Below are positions 21,822 through 34,400 of a stretch of DNA of 64,000 nt, piece by piece (the stretch's first letter is position 1; each line of letters starts with the position of its first letter). The stretch covers positions 33,027,460 through 33,091,459 of the forward strand of contig NC_089829.1 of NCBI RefSeq assembly GCF_035046505.1, read 5' to 3'. The notes beneath the pieces are model-generated. The model was not told the origin of the DNA and did not search any database. It was given only the letters and a program-made list of their open reading frames with translations. Made by a program: the position numbers and the translations under genes. The stretch is from Tiliqua scincoides. Its lineage: Eukaryota > Chordata > Lepidosauria > Squamata > Scincidae.

Positions 21822-24030
21822 CATTGAGGATTTTAAAGGTTAGCAACACCTCAGATTGATCTTGGAAACACTCTAGTAGGAAATGCAGTTGAAACAAAAA
21901 AGGAGAGACTTGACCTTTTGCAAAATGTTGCACCTCTCCAACCCTAATGACAACACACAGACAGACAGTCAGACAGACATGGGAGAGAGTGTGTGTGCAT
22001 TGACTTGCATTGACTCTGGAAGAATTGAAAAGAGAAGAGAGTGTTCTTTAAAGATACCTAATTCTGTTTGGTATTCAGTCTCTGGAAGCCAAGCCACAAG
22101 GTATCCCTGGAACATTCAAAACCACTTCAGTTTACAAGTTAAGCAGCAAGAACAACAACAAAAAAATGTTCCACACAAAAATAGCATCTTATGATAACAG
22201 CAGATGTTCCAAGTGCAGGGGGGGGGCATTATTAATGACCCCCTGCCTTCACAGAGCATTTGTCAATGTAAGAATTTCAGCAGAATCAGATAAGGGGTGG
22301 TCCTTCTTATTGTTTCCAAATTTTATAAAATAAAAGCATATATCATTGATTCTAATATTAATCAAGTCATCCCATCCAACTAAACCCCACCTTTCTACAC
22401 CCTATGAATTCAATGGCAATTCCCAACCCATCTACTAAGTAATGCAAGGAAGGGAAATTGCACCCAACAGGCTAGCAAAGACTGATAACTACCATCTTCA
22501 GCCACATTTGAAGAAGTTGGCCCCTTCCCAGTCACAGGACAGTATTGTTCCCCCAAAATGGAAACTCCTCATTGAGATAGATTATTCTGAGGAAGAGACA
22601 GATTGGAGCAGGGGGGTTCCCTTGGTCCAATTCCCCTCCACCTGAATCCCTTCCCTGGGTATGCAATGGCTCTATCCCTCTCTGTTAACTCCAAGAACTC
22701 CCTTGAAGACCCCATGATAGAGTAAAATTCTTCCCAGCACCATTGGAGCCAGTGGCTACAGAATTAAGCAAGACCCCTTAAGACACAGAAGGCTTGGTGC
22801 TGACCTCCTGTTTGGACTATGCCTGCCTGGATTCCTGTCTCTCCTTGGAGCTATCCATCATCCCTCCCTTGGCCCACACCACTACTTTGAGCTCTTGTCC
22901 TGGCTGAACACTCAAAATGCTGCCTGGAACAGAATAGTGGGTTCAGATACCCAAGGCGACAGATGTGTCCTCCTTGCAGACCAGAAATGCACCACCCTGG
23001 CGTCTTCATCTGCTGTCCAACGTACTGCTAGTACCAGACAAGATCAAAATCCCTTGGTTGCATTGTTACAATCATGCGTTTCCCACCATTTCCATTCCAC
23101 CAGCTCCTACCTTATCCAGACATATAGAGCCTTGGCAATCTGCTAGCAAGACTTCCTCCACCACCAAGTTCATTACTGGCATACATTTTGAGTTTCAGTA
23201 ATCTCACAGTTTCTGAATTCACTAGAGGAAATGACCCACTTAAAGTGTTTTGGAACACAGCATTCCATTCCCACCTCAAGCATCAGGGAGAGGCTTTTAC
23301 ACTTTCATCATGAGTGAGCAGATATTTTAAAGTGTCAGGAACAGTAAGAGAATGAACCTGTTGGTCATGGTTGAACACAGCAGTGGGAGAACCTGGGAAT
23401 CCATTATAACCAGAGACAGATGCCTGATTCACACAGAGATGAACATCACTTGGTTTCTCAGACATTAGTTATTATGGGCTTAAAAACTGGCAACTAGGTG
23501 TGAACTGTGTTCATGGAAGAGCATCTGAAATGATAGGAGGAGATATACAAGCTCAGCCTGCAGCATTAGACCTGCAAGGCCCATTCATACATGCAACTTA
23601 TCCCAACTGAAGAAGTTGCATGTATGTTTCAGGCTTTATAACTAGCATTATAGCCCTACTGCACAATCCAGCTTTCTAGCCAAGCATCTTGTGCTTTCAC
23701 CAAATCCTAAAACAACATAAGAGATTGCTTTGAAATAATCAAATTTTTCAGTCCTTGTGAAAACACACTGGCAGCAGTGGTGTCCCAAGCATGCACCCGC
23801 CCAGGGTGCATGTCACCCCCCATGCCTCACGACACCCCCATACCAACTGGAGTGATGGCGTGGCACCCAATGATGCCACACAGTGATACAATGATGTCAT
23901 TGCAATTGCACACACCATCAAATTGCTTCCTGTATGGCTTTGACCGTCTGGAGGCTCAGGGAGGACAGGAGGTTCCATCCGCTGCCAAACGTGGTCTGAC
24001 AGGGGCTCAGGTGGTGCACCCATCACCTCC
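21822..24030. other. No gene recognised
   Basis: Anonymous DNA with a few short chance frames. A possible hAT-like edge lies near 23766 (CAGTGGTGTCCCAAGCATGC). The text 22440-23160 shows no repeat I know and no convincing coding frame. Confidence 0.35.
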
Positions 24031-24036
24031 CCATGG

Positions 24037-24266
24037 CAGTGATTGTCAACCTTTTTCATCTCATGGCACACTGGCAAGGTACTAAAATGGTCAAGGCACA
24101 CCATCAGTTTTTTGGCAAGTGACAAGGCACACTGTGCGGTCAATGGGGGGGCTCACATCCCCCAATGGTCCTATTGATAAATGAGCCTCTCCCAAATTCC
24201 CACAGCACACCTGAGAAACATTTGCGGCACACCAGTGTGCCACAGCACAGTGGTTGAAAATGGCTG
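24037..24266. mobile_element. hAT MITE, 230 bp
   Basis: The ends CAGTGATTGTCAACC and GGTTGAAAATGGCTG are inverted repeats with decay. The flanks CCCCATGG (24029-24036) and CCCTATGG (24267-24274) are an 8-bp target duplication with one change. It contains repeated GGCACAC words, as in common reptile hAT elements. Confidence 0.8.
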
Positions 24267-24814
24267 CCCTATGGTGTGACACCCGGGACCAGGTGCCCCC
24301 TCCAGGCCACCCACTCTGTATGCTACTGACCAGCAGTTTCAGCTCCAAGCTCAGAAACCACTGCAGGAGACAGGGGGAGGGTAATGGCTTTAGGGCACCT
24401 GGCCCTTTCTTTCCCAAACACTGCAGTTTCAAAGTGTTTTTTTCAAACCTTGATCCAGAAATTCTATCACAAATCATATCATCACTTTCAGTTACTTCCT
24501 CTCTAGGCATTAATTTTGTTGCAGTGGAAACTAATCAAGTATTAAGAAAAACCAGGAGATTCTGTATCAGAAGCCATGTGATTAGTTAAGCTGATCCCCA
24601 AAATCTGAGCCATAATAGCACTCAGATTGCTGGTCTGCTGGAGCAGACTTTTGGAGTCTGATCTTCTAAATTTTTCAGCTGCGACCAGTCAGATGACCTA
24701 AGTGAATTAAGATGAACATTCAAAGCTTCCTTAATGTATGCTGGTTAAAAGAGGTATTGATTCATCTTGGTCTGGCAAACATTTTCGGTGGTATTTCATA
24801 GCACAGAATTTAAA

Positions 24815-24960
24815 CCTGGGGGCGCAGCTCCCGCGCCCTCCTTCAACGCCCGGGTGGGAAAGGCGGCTCCGGCAGGGGGCCGAGGACGGGTCGGGGAGGT
24901 GGAGAGAACGGGGCTTGGAAGGCAGCAGGTCAGCCTCAGTCCGAACCTCCAGGACACCCT
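24815..24960. promoter_or_regulatory. Small CpG-rich cluster
   Basis: About a dozen CG dinucleotides occur in 140 bases, including CTCCCGCGCCC, CGCCCGGG and GGACGGGTCGGGG. The DNA around it is A/T-rich with almost no CG. No gene start was recognised next to it, so it may be a small CpG island, an exon of an unannotated RNA, or a young GC-rich repeat. Confidence 0.35.
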
Positions 24961-25082
24961 GGCATTAATTTTAATAAAATGTGAGAGGGAGAAGTTGCCA
25001 AGCAAGACTGTATCCAGAAGTCCCACTGGTCTATTTTTTTTAGTCTTCTCCCATGTATGTGTGTGTGTATATATATATATAG

Positions 25083-25172
25083 CACAATGCTATGCATGTT
25101 TACTCAGAAGTAAATCCCACTGTTCAATGAAACTAACTCCCAGGGAAGTGTTATAGGATTCCAACCTTTTAA
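25083..25172. repeat. ~85-bp palindromic repeat
   Basis: CACAATGCTATGCATGTTTA, CTCAGAAGTAAATCCCACTG, then AACTCCCAGGGAAGTGTTAT and AGGATTC are the inverted arms of the family described at 17608. An (AT)n run lies just before it. Confidence 0.65.
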
Positions 25173-25199
25173 GAAAAAAAAAAAATTGACATTAAAAAA

Positions 25200-25700
25200 A
25201 ATTAAGAAATCTTGAGGATTTCTTCAGGAGTGTTGTTTTTCATGCCACCCTGTCCCAGTTCTTTTTCTTGCCTTGCCCACGTCCAAGATATTCTAGCTAC
25301 AACTCTGAATCAATGGGGAGTATTATGAAGGCTTTATAATTTATCACCGCCTGGAAGCCAGTCACAAGGCAGCAAGCTGCAGTCAGCTGCGGTTCTTCTC
25401 TAGATGGGACAAAGCAGCAGCCCAGACATGTTGATTAATAATGCAGTGTTTCTATATTTCCTCTTTGTTTAATCTTGTCATTTTCCTGCTATTTCTGAGG
25501 CTCCTTAGCCAGGCCTCCCTTTGCTAGGTTGAAATCCCCTCGACTGATGAGTGTATCTTACTGTTTTTTTTTTCTACTGCCTGGATTTGAGAACAAGCAG
25601 CTGCATCAGAATTAACTGCAGACATAAAAGACAGCTTTTATCTCACTCTTTCCATTCCCCTTATTTCTCTCTTCCAAAGTGAATATCCTGGAGGGGGAGA
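25200..25700. other. Unique DNA, possible conserved non-coding block
   Basis: Between 25280 and 25620 no repeat is visible and the text (for example TTTATAATTTATCACCGCC) has an even composition. Conservation cannot be judged here. Confidence 0.25.
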
Positions 25701-25706
25701 AAGGAG

Positions 25707-25709
<3 letters not shown>

Positions 25710-25775
<66 letters not shown>
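25710..25775. repeat. (CT)n(CA)n compound microsatellite
   Basis: About 16 CT units pass directly into about 17 CA units, with no interruption. Confidence 0.95.
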
Positions 25776-25777
<2 letters not shown>

Positions 25778-25789
25778 CCAGGGCTGAAT

Positions 25790-27370
25790 GGGAACTGTAA
25801 TATATCCCCCAATGCCACTCATTCCCTACACCCTTCAGTCACAACCTTCCCTTAGTTTACTACCTCCTACAGCCCTGGTATCCTTTGCATTTTCTTCCCT
25901 CTGTGACATCAGAGCAGATCAGCCAATTGCTGTAAGAGGCTCTACTTCCAACATAAAATCTCTCTGCACACATAAACAGAACCAGATGTAGGTTCACGGA
26001 CAGCTCCTGGGTAACACCAGCCACAGATGTCTTCCGTTAACAAGCCAAAGCAAAACGTTCTAGTTCGGTGTGGTTTTGCACACTGTGTGGCTTTGCAAAT
26101 CCTTTTAGATGATGCTGACAGAACATGTCTAGTCCCATAGCAGCCAGAACGTCCAGGTATTTTCCTGGATCAACTGTCGTGTAAAATGCCCTCTTCATTC
26201 TCATTTCATTGGCACTCAGCAACCTTTCTTGTTCCGTGCAGAGCTATATGTCTCCAGTCTGGAATCAAGCACTTAATTCAATGACAGAAGGAGCCTAGAT
26301 TAATGTCCTTTTATATACATCAGAAAAACAGGCAGAGATGAAGCCTGCCGTCATGCTTCATTCCATTCCATTCCATTGTTTATATTCAAGCCACAAGACT
26401 GAACAACATAATGCATTCGCCGAGAAGTCCATTTTGACAGAGTTAAGCAAGTTTATTGTAGACCCTTACGTGTTGGTAATCCACCATTCTTTCACTCATC
26501 ACTCAGGGGTTTTAGTGTTTCTCTAATCCTCCAGAATTACAAGAGTGTCTTAAGCAAAATGAAATTTTAACTGTTGTCTCCGCTCTTGTAGTGCAATTAG
26601 GACGACGTGTCCCATTCATGCATCCTGAATAGCCAAATTGCTGTATACCCATTGCAGCAGCCCTGAATTTGCATTGTTGTTAAAGTGTATAGATTTATGA
26701 ATTAACTGAAGGCTGCTGTTAGCTACAAAGTGGAATCCGTCCCACCTGACCTCAATTCTCTAGTGGCTTGGCAAAGTATTGGATTTTTCTCAATTCTGAG
26801 AAGATTATGCCCCCAATTAAAATTAGTATCACCACAGATAAATTGGAAGCCTCTCTGCTTACCTGGGGTTCAGTCACAGGGTATGCCTAAAATTTGGATC
26901 GATCACACCCAGTATCAACAGAATGAGAAGTGATGCCCTCTGAAAGCCTTACCTGGACAAAAATGGCTTGTCTCTACACCTAAGGCAGCAGTCTTCATCC
27001 CTGCTGCTGTTTAAAGCATGTTTTCAATATGCACATACATAGAAACAACTCTCCATGTGATCAAGAACCCTGATCTTTTACATATGTAATGGGTTTTTAA
27101 AATACTAATATCCTTCACATAATATCATTTTTTCCTAAGGAAATATCACATCCTTAGAAAGAAATTGGATTCACTTTTCCCCCAAGTTATGGATGTCCAA
27201 GTTATGGATGTCTGTGTGTTGGCACCTTTGTGCAGGTTTAGTCCATCTATTGTGGTGCTTTTGAATTGGCACAATTGCACTGGGCTGGCAAGAGCTGGCT
27301 GTTTCAACTTACCTACACTCCAACTTCCAGACAGACCTCTGGTCCAGAACCAGTGCATATGATGGGAACT
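25790..27370. other. No gene recognised
   Basis: Anonymous DNA; a short (ATTCC)n run at 26360-26380 and a direct repeat of TGGATGTCCAAGTTA / TGGATGTCTGTG near 27190. No coding region could be supported. Confidence 0.35.
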
Positions 27371-27380
27371 TTGTGTAAAC

Positions 27381-27690
27381 CAGGGATGTCAAACTCATTT
27401 CATACAGAGGGCTGAAGTTAGTATTCGTGGTATCTGCTGAGGTCCAGAGGTGACATCATTAAGCAGAAAGTGACATCATTAATCAGAAGATGGCCAGAAA
27501 TCAGTACTTTGTTCTCACATAGAAACTTATTAACTGCAAATGACAGAAAAGAAAATGTGCAAAACTTGTTCATATTTTCAAGGTATGAGAGAGCCCAATG
27601 ATCATTCTGGGAGAGCCCAATTATAATGGGGGCCAGATAAATTGCTTCTAGGGCCACATTTGGCCTGCAGGCCTTATGTTTGACACCCCT
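27381..27690. mobile_element. hAT (Charlie-like) MITE, 310 bp
   Basis: The ends CAGGGATGTCAAACTCATTT and CTTATGTTTGACACCCCT are the classic Charlie-type inverted repeats. The flanks GTGTAAAC (27373-27380) and GTGTAGAC (27691-27698) form an 8-bp target duplication with one change. The interior carries GGCCTGCAGGCC, typical of the family. Confidence 0.85.
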
Positions 27691-28339
27691 GTGTAGACTG
27701 TGTGTGTACTTCACTTGAATGTCACCATCATCATGGATTTTGCTCCATGTTCTCTCAATAAAGGCGGTGGAGTCATTGGCATCATCAGTCAAGGGCCTTG
27801 AAGCAATGATCTCCAGTGCAGTTATATACCAATGTTCTTGATTTTTTTTTTAAGGTGATGGTATAAAGTCTACTTACTCAGGACTGCTTGGGGGCACTAT
27901 GTTTTGGCCTACTTTCAATTTGTTTGTACTACAAGGCACAGATGAAGGTCTGCTTCATCACTTGCACAGATGGAAATTCATGCTTTCAAACACTGTCTGA
28001 AGCCACGCATGCACAGCTATGCAGCCTTGCACTTCAACTACTCTGTTACGTAACAAGCAAAGCAGAAGAAATTGTAAACATGTTTGGTTCAGTGAGAAAG
28101 ATGAAACATATTTCCCTAAAGGTCATGTTCCAAACTAGATGTCAATGTAAAGACAAGTTCTTCTGAGGAATAAATCCTCTCCTTTCCTGCATTTAGAAAA
28201 GTATTTTGCAAGTCAAGGATTCTCAGCCCAGGTTGATTGTAAATACTTTATGTGTGGAGACTTCAAGGCAATCCTTGTTGACGGTACATGATGCTTCTGC
28301 TATTCACAATGATTCTGGCTCAGTGAATTATTAAATTAC

Positions 28340-28560
28340 AATCAACCAAAGATGTATATATTGCTTTTCAACAAGAGTGCACAAAGCAGTCTTCACAGCA
28401 AAAGGAACAGCACCTGGTTCCCTATCTCAAAGGCGTTCACAATCTGAAAGCAAAACAAAAGGCACAAGAGAGACACCAGCTCACAGCCCCTGGAAAAGAT
28501 GCTGGAATAAAAAAGAGAGATTTGCTCTCCCTACTCCTAAATATCACAGAACTCAAATAC
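28340..28560 (-). mobile_element. L2-like 3' remnant
   Basis: GTATATATTGCTTTTCAACA...GTTCACAATCTGAAAGCAAAA is the reverse of the L2-like tail region (TTGAAAAGCAGTATATAAAT) seen at 11310. It is old and diverged. Confidence 0.45.
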
Positions 28561-28632
28561 CTTCACAGTAGTCACAGGCTGTGGTCTTGAAGCCCTGCAA
28601 CTCAACTCAACCTAACTGGTTTTGGTGACTCT

Positions 28633-28702
28633 CAGCCCAATCCTGTTTCCCAGTACTGCAGGCTAGCTACAGTGGTGCTGAAATGGCCAGTGCTGCAACT
28701 GT
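28633..28702. repeat. Partial palindromic MITE next to the 5S SINE
   Basis: AGCCCAATCCTGTTTCCCAG...CCAGTGCTGCAACT resembles one arm of the CCCAATCCTATCC family. It ends where the 5S SINE begins. Confidence 0.45.
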
Positions 28703-28843
28703 TACCCTGCACATGCCCAATCTCGTCTGATCTTGGAAGCTAAGCAGGGTCAGGCCCGGTTAGTACTTGGATGGGAAACCGCCTGGGAATACCGGGTGCT
28801 GTAGGCTTATACCATAGTCTTTCGAGACTGAAGGTTGCCAACC
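28703..28843 (+). mobile_element. 5S rRNA-derived SINE with RTE LINE tail, copy 2
   Basis: It is 141 bp, exactly the length of copy 1 at 11443. It starts at the same internal 5S position (TACCCTGCACATGCCC), holds AAGCTAAGCAGGGTCAGGCC and TGGATGGGAAACCGCCTGGG, and ends TGCTGTAGGCTT. The following ATACCATAGTCTTTCGAGAC and TGAAGGTTGCCAACC are identical to copy 1 and to the LINE at 5590-5622. Identical junctions at two unlinked sites show a true family rather than a chance fusion. No microsatellite follows this copy. Confidence 0.9.
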
Positions 28844-30770
28844 ATTTGTTTCCTGCAGGGCCCAAAAAGCTGCCAGAGGTCTCTCCTTGGGGGACGGGAA
28901 TATTCATCCCCTTATCCTGTATAGAGCCCCAGCCTTCACAATGGGGTGACCTGAGTCTGTGCCAGCTAAATTCCTGGGCAGATTTGTGAAGCCTCATGTC
29001 AGGTTTCCGAGTCCAACACGGGGCATAGGATCAGGCAAAGGAGGCCTCCACTGGTCCCACCCCCCTCTTGTGCCAGTCCCACCCCTGTTTGACCCTCCCC
29101 TGCCCCAGACTGCCTCCCCCCACCCTCCCAACATACTGTAACACCCGGCGCTTACCTGGTTGCTGGCAGCAGCCAGGCCTTCCTCCGTGGCACTGGCGGA
29201 GCAGTGCAGGCCTCCCATCCAGCACTGCTTACTCAGAGGATGCCTCAAATACACTTTACAGCATGTTTGTGCCACCCAGCTTCATTCCAGTATGAACGTA
29301 TTGCTGGTGAAGAGGCCCATAGAATTGCATCCTCAGTTGCAAGGCACAAGGACACTCTGCATGTACTCAGAGGCACCCCAACTGCTGGGTGCACCCTTCC
29401 ATTCAATGAACAATATGGGAGAAGTAGGCTCTGGGACCCATCACAGGCTTCTGTGATGAATTCTGAGGCTAGTGCAAGCAAATCCTAGTTTACATTAAGA
29501 GCCTTGGCCACGAACAATAGAACAGAAAGTTCAGGCAGTTCACTGCAGGAAAGAGGACACAGGCTGTTTGGAAAGGTCAGTTATTGGAAATATGACAAAC
29601 GTGCAGGTGCTTCGTCTGGAAAAGATGTTAGTGAATGTGGGAGATGCCAATTACCACCAGGTATGAATAAAACATTACCCCGGAATGGGGCCTACTGCTG
29701 CTGCTGATTTATAAAAGAAGAGCTAGACGCTGAAATGCAGGAAACAGAACCCGGCACTTTATTGTCAACTGGCCCAAATGTCAGTTCAGATGAGCAGCCC
29801 AGCCTTTTTTTCATGGCCAGATGAGCTGCTCAAGGGTGGCAAGGCTATTTATAACCAAAAATCAGCAAGGTTGTGGCTGGAAGCTCCTTCAAGGGCCTTT
29901 AACACTCTCTCTGCTGAAGTTGCGATGAAGCTGGCATTCAATGAGGCCGTCCATATAGAAAAAGTGACAGGATGGGGAAGACAGAGACGTGATGGTGGAA
30001 GAAAATAGGGTAGGACTTGATCTTGGTGTCTGAAGGTCATGTTGATCTGTTTAAAATGGGGTTTCATTTTGTTTTGCTGACTACGCAAGCCTACAAAATT
30101 GAGGGTCAGAAAGGTGTTTCCCAAACTTTATGGTGGTTTGATATGAATTTGGGGTGCTGATTCCAAAAATGGCATCCGTTTTGCCCTATCATGTCTAGTT
30201 TTGGAGATATAGTATAGCCTCATTAGTGAATGGTTCAAGCAGCTTCCTCATGAGGAAAGCACACAAAGCAAGGTCAGCCTTGCACAAAGCAAGGTCAGCC
30301 TTTCCTTTGCTGCTGCTGCTGCTGTATCACAGATGTGAAACAGCAAGCAGTGGATGGAGCCCTCATCCCACAGCTCATGCGAGAGATTGAACAGTTGGCT
30401 GTCATGCTGAGAGCAGTTGCATCAGGCCAGTGCAGGCTCCAGCAAGTCTTCAAAGGGCCAGAGGCTCATTGGAGAATGGGGACTTCCTGAGGGCCAGATT
30501 GGGATCCTCAAGGGCTGCAATTGGCCCCAGGGCTGGGGTTTGGGCACCCCTACACGAGGTTTATTAGGAACCTTTCTTGTGGATAACAAGAACTGATGGT
30601 ATTTTCACTAAATAACTATATCCAGGCTGGCCTCTCGGCTGTTCTTTCTAGACAAACAGAAGGGCAAGGCAGGGGAAGAGAGTCAATTTGCTGCTTTTAA
30701 ACAAACACTTTCAAACCCAGTGTCCAATGGAACTTGGACACCCAAGTCCATCCTGTTTATGGAAAGAGGA
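28844..30770. other. No gene recognised
   Basis: The region holds GC-rich text near 29020-29230 with chance frames on both strands. A CTG run lies near 30310. The hAT-like edge GGGTTTGGGCACCCCTACAC is near 30537. No splice-supported coding region was found. Confidence 0.35.
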
Positions 30771-30779
30771 TAATGAATA

Positions 30780-31100
30780 GACTCTCAAACGGGGTGGGAA
30801 AAGTAAACAAACCTTCTGAAAAGAGAATTTGTGTAATTAGTCTGTGGCACTCATACCCACAGGATGTTTTTATGGCACCTGACCTAGATGCCTTTAAAGG
30901 GGATTGTACAGATTTATGGAGGAAAAGTCCATCATGGGGGACAAGCCACGATGGGTATGCACAACGTCTTGGTTTTAGAAATAGGTTATCTCTGAATGCC
31001 AGAAGGAGGGAGTGGCAACAGGATACAGATGTCTTGCTGTCTTGTGAGTTCCCTGAGAGATCTGGTCAAGCAGGGCTCTTCTGATGTTCTTAGAACTCCT
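30780..31100 (+). mobile_element. CR1 3' fragment
   Basis: CACAGGATGTTTTTATGGCA, CTAGATGCCTTTAAAGGGGA, then TTAGAAATAGGTTATCTCTG and CAGGGCTCTTCTGATGTTCTT parallel the young CR1 at 46370-47120. It is clearly older than that copy. Confidence 0.8.
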
Positions 31101-31104
31101 TCCA

Positions 31105-32265
31105 AGCTCTCTTACTGTTGGGATATCTGGCTAAGAAAATGGCAGGTTTTTGAAAAATCATTTTAAGTAGTTTTAAGTTTTCATGACCAGACATACAGTG
31201 AGTCATCACGTTTCGGACTTGAGTCCCCCCCCCCCTAAGAATTGAAGAGGTCCCAATTCAGATTGGGATTACAATATGAGTAAGGGCTATTAATCTTTAT
31301 TTTTCCAAGCCCTTTTTCTGATAAAAAAAATTCCCACAGGTGCTATTTGCTCCCAAAGGGGAAAAAAAAACCACACACACAGCAGCTTAGAGGGGATTTT
31401 TTGTGAGGAAAATGGTGCTCCAGGAGAGGATTAACCCCCCCCCCCCCGGTCCTGAGCTGGATCATGTGTGTCCGTCTCTCCCCTCCCCCACAGTTGTGAT
31501 TTAGAAAAAAGGGATGGGAATGAGATAACACCATTGTGGCTGCCAGCTGGCTCTTCAGGTCTGAAGTTTAATGGTTATCTATATCTACATACGGTGATTT
31601 TAAACTCTCTTCATATCTGAGCTACTTTTTCCATTAGATCTCATAAGAAGATAACTAAACCCTGAAACAAGGGATTACTCTGAATCACCATGCAGGTATT
31701 TTTGATACTCATTGAAGCTGCGTGCACAGAGAACAAGTGCCTGTGATCGTCTTAAGATTTTGCAGGGCTGTGATGGAATGATTGCTCGAGGGCAAGGAAA
31801 CAGAGATGAGAACTTTCATCTCGGAGGGAGGACTGTGTGCAATCTGACCCAACAAATTAGCAATCACAATTCATTACTGGAGAGAGCCTGGCGGAGAGAT
31901 TTGGCTACAAGAAAATCCATCTTGAGCCCTCAGCTCAAATGTGAGCTGAACAAAAACAACTGAAACTCCAGAGCTATTTGGAACATGTTTTTATTTGGCC
32001 TCCCTGGGACTATTTAAGTCCCTATTCATTTGCGGCCCATATAGAACTAAAAAATGTTGCATCTAGAACTAATTCAATACAATTCTCCTCATTTTTGCTG
32101 CTAAAAATTGGCCAGGAAGCAATGGCAGGTGAATAGAGACATGAGCAATTAAATCCTGAATTAGAAGAAGGCGAGCCTGCCTAAAGTCTGCTTTAAAATC
32201 AATAAAAATAACTAGAATTTGAATTCTATAGACAAATGCAGCTGCTAGCCAATCAAACAGACCCC
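31105..32265. other. Mostly unique DNA
   Basis: No interspersed repeat was recognised; C runs lie at 31226-31235 and 31435-31447. The stretch 31700-32240 is even-textured and A/T-rich and could include conserved non-coding DNA (inference only). Confidence 0.3.
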
Positions 32266-32269
32266 TGGC

Positions 32270-32455
32270 TCATCTAGAACAGTATTGTCTATTCCGACTG
32301 TCCAAGGTATCAGGCAGAGGTCATCTGCAGCCCTGATGCAGAGATCCCTTTAAAAAAAAGGAAAATAAAAAACCTAAACTGAACATGACAAGGATTGAAC
32401 CTTGCATATTCTGCATGCCAGACAAATGCTTTGTCACAGAGCTATTGCCACTTTC
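32270..32455 (-). mobile_element. tRNA-derived SINE, minus strand
   Basis: It starts CTCATCTAGAACAGTATTGT, passes through GGTATCAGGCAGAGGTCATC, and ends AAGGATTGAACCTTGCATAT ... GCATGCCAGACAAATGCTTT. The last part is the reversed tRNA-like head with a B box. Family as at 6650. Confidence 0.75.
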
Positions 32456-32534
32456 TTCCTAAGTGAACATAAGTCAAATTTGGTGCCAAGAAACTCTTGG
32501 TTTTGTCATCTACTTAAGTGATACAAGTTATACT

Positions 32535-32715
32535 CAGTAGCGTCACTAGGGGAGTGCAGGGATCAGAGCTAATGCTAGAACTTTATTAAGTTGTGTGTCA
32601 TCAAGTCGACCACTGGTTTTTTTTTGTTGGTTACTGATTTGTTGGGTAACCTGTTATATAACTAACTAAATAAATAAAGTTAATGGGCGTTTCACCAACT
32701 GTAGTGATGCCACTG
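32535..32715. mobile_element. Short DNA transposon (hAT-like MITE)
   Basis: The ends CAGTAGCGTCACT and AGTGATGCCACTG are inverted repeats (11 of 13). No matching target duplication was found, so the superfamily is uncertain. Confidence 0.55.
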
Positions 32716-33825
32716 CATTTAGGCTGTGCGTATGAAAGCATAATTATTCTGTATGGTTTGATACGGGAGGAGTTCCATCATGAGGGTGATGCAATGAGCT
32801 CTCGCACGGGGTGACACAAATCCTAGTGATGCTTCTCCTTGTGCTTCTTTGACATCATCGATGTTGCTCTGCTCATGGAGATGAGCGAAGAGGCTTGCCC
32901 ACATGGACATGGGAAATTCCTCTCAGCTCGTTCCTTGTCTTGGCTATCACCAGCCATTCTACACAATCTTGTTCTAATGTAAATAGTGTGTGCAGTGCAC
33001 ACAGGGATGTATGACACAGATTGGAGCTCTGGCAGGAGAAAAGCCTTATTAACAACTCCTCACCTCCACCATGGTTCTGATTTGATTCATGCATTCCTGT
33101 GCATGCTATTTGCAAAGCAAAGTGAGCTAGTCTGAAGCCCAATGCACATGCTTAATGTACCGTGTGATTTGACCTTCAAGCATTGGCCATTGCACATCTT
33201 GTGATTGTGAATTTGATAAGTAGAAAGGCCTGCAAGGCAAGGACTGATTGTTTCCACCACCTGTTCTGCCTTTCAGTGTTTGAATGGTGTCCTTCCCCTC
33301 TTGCAGTGGCCTGTGGAAATGACCAGAAAGAATTCCTTGCTCAACATGCATACAATACTTGATGAAAATGTGCACTTTGCATGCACACGCAGGGATAGTA
33401 TGTGCACTAGACACAAGCTCAGCAACCCAATGGGTTCAAGAGGTTGGAAGAAATGGGTGATCCCCACCAGGATTGTTGCATAGTCTGGGGGAACTGGGGG
33501 TCCACTTGGAAAGCATAACCAATGAGCGAGTCCTTAAACTGAAACCAGTGCAGTCTTGGAAACTATAATTCATCTGTCACAGGAGCCAGAAACCTGCCGA
33601 CAAACTGGTGTGCGTTTAAAAAAAAAGGGAAGCGCCAGCATCTTTTCTGCCTCTTGTGCAGGTGAATCAGAAAAGATTAATGCACCCATCCTTCTAGAAT
33701 GTGGGAAAGCTGCTTATGTGAGTGCTGACTGAGCTGAGCCAAAATGTTGACTACATACAGCTGACTTCCTTGTCCTCACTTTGTACAAGTTGATTTTTTT
33801 TTAAACTTAAGTTCCTATTAGCTAC

Positions 33826-34400
33826 ATCATGAAGGCAGATGATGCAAGAGTCTTATGGCAGCTAAGTAGGAGTGGCTCAGCCTGGATGGGATGCTGAAAA
33901 CACTTAGAGCAGTGTTTCTCAAACTGTGTGGGCTGGGACCCACTAAGTGGGACGTGAGCCAATGTCAGGTAGGTCCCTATTCATTTCAAAATGTATTTTT
34001 ATTTTTAATAGATTAGACTAGATCGTACCATGGTATGTGACTGCAATTGGAAAAATGTTACAGAAACTGTATTTTTAGCAGGCTACTATGTATATGCTTA
34101 GTCAATGATAGTCAATGGGGCTTACTCCAGAGTAATTGTGGATAGGATCGCAGCCTTTGGGATTTTGGGGAATTTTAAAAAAATAGATTAGCAACTGCTT
34201 GGAAGAGTTAGGAGAGTTCTTCAATTTTAAATAAATGTTTTAACTTATTAATTAACAGTATTTATTTAACAGTATTATTGTACACTTTTAATTTTCTTAA
34301 TTGATTTGAGTTTGTTGTATGGGGTTGGAAGTTAAAAATTTCCCTGCTTGCTGATGTCACTTCCGGCCATGACATTGCTTCCAGCTACAGAAAAGTCAGT
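33826..34400 (+). mobile_element. Composite: unknown ~80-bp module followed by a hAT element
   Basis: The module (33826-33909, CATGAAGGCAGATGATGCAA ... TGGCTCAGCCTGGATGGGAT) directly precedes a hAT left end (CAGTGTTTCTCAAACTGTG, 33910). The hAT body then runs through GATGTCACTTCCGGCCATGA to about 34400 and has lost its right end. The same module plus the same hAT junction recurs at 45391-47169. Confidence 0.75.

Noticed and set aside
28740-28997. Peptide resembling LINE ORF in minus frame (ATFSLERLWY)
   Set aside because: The words come from the reverse strand of the shared LINE/SINE tail and are not coding.
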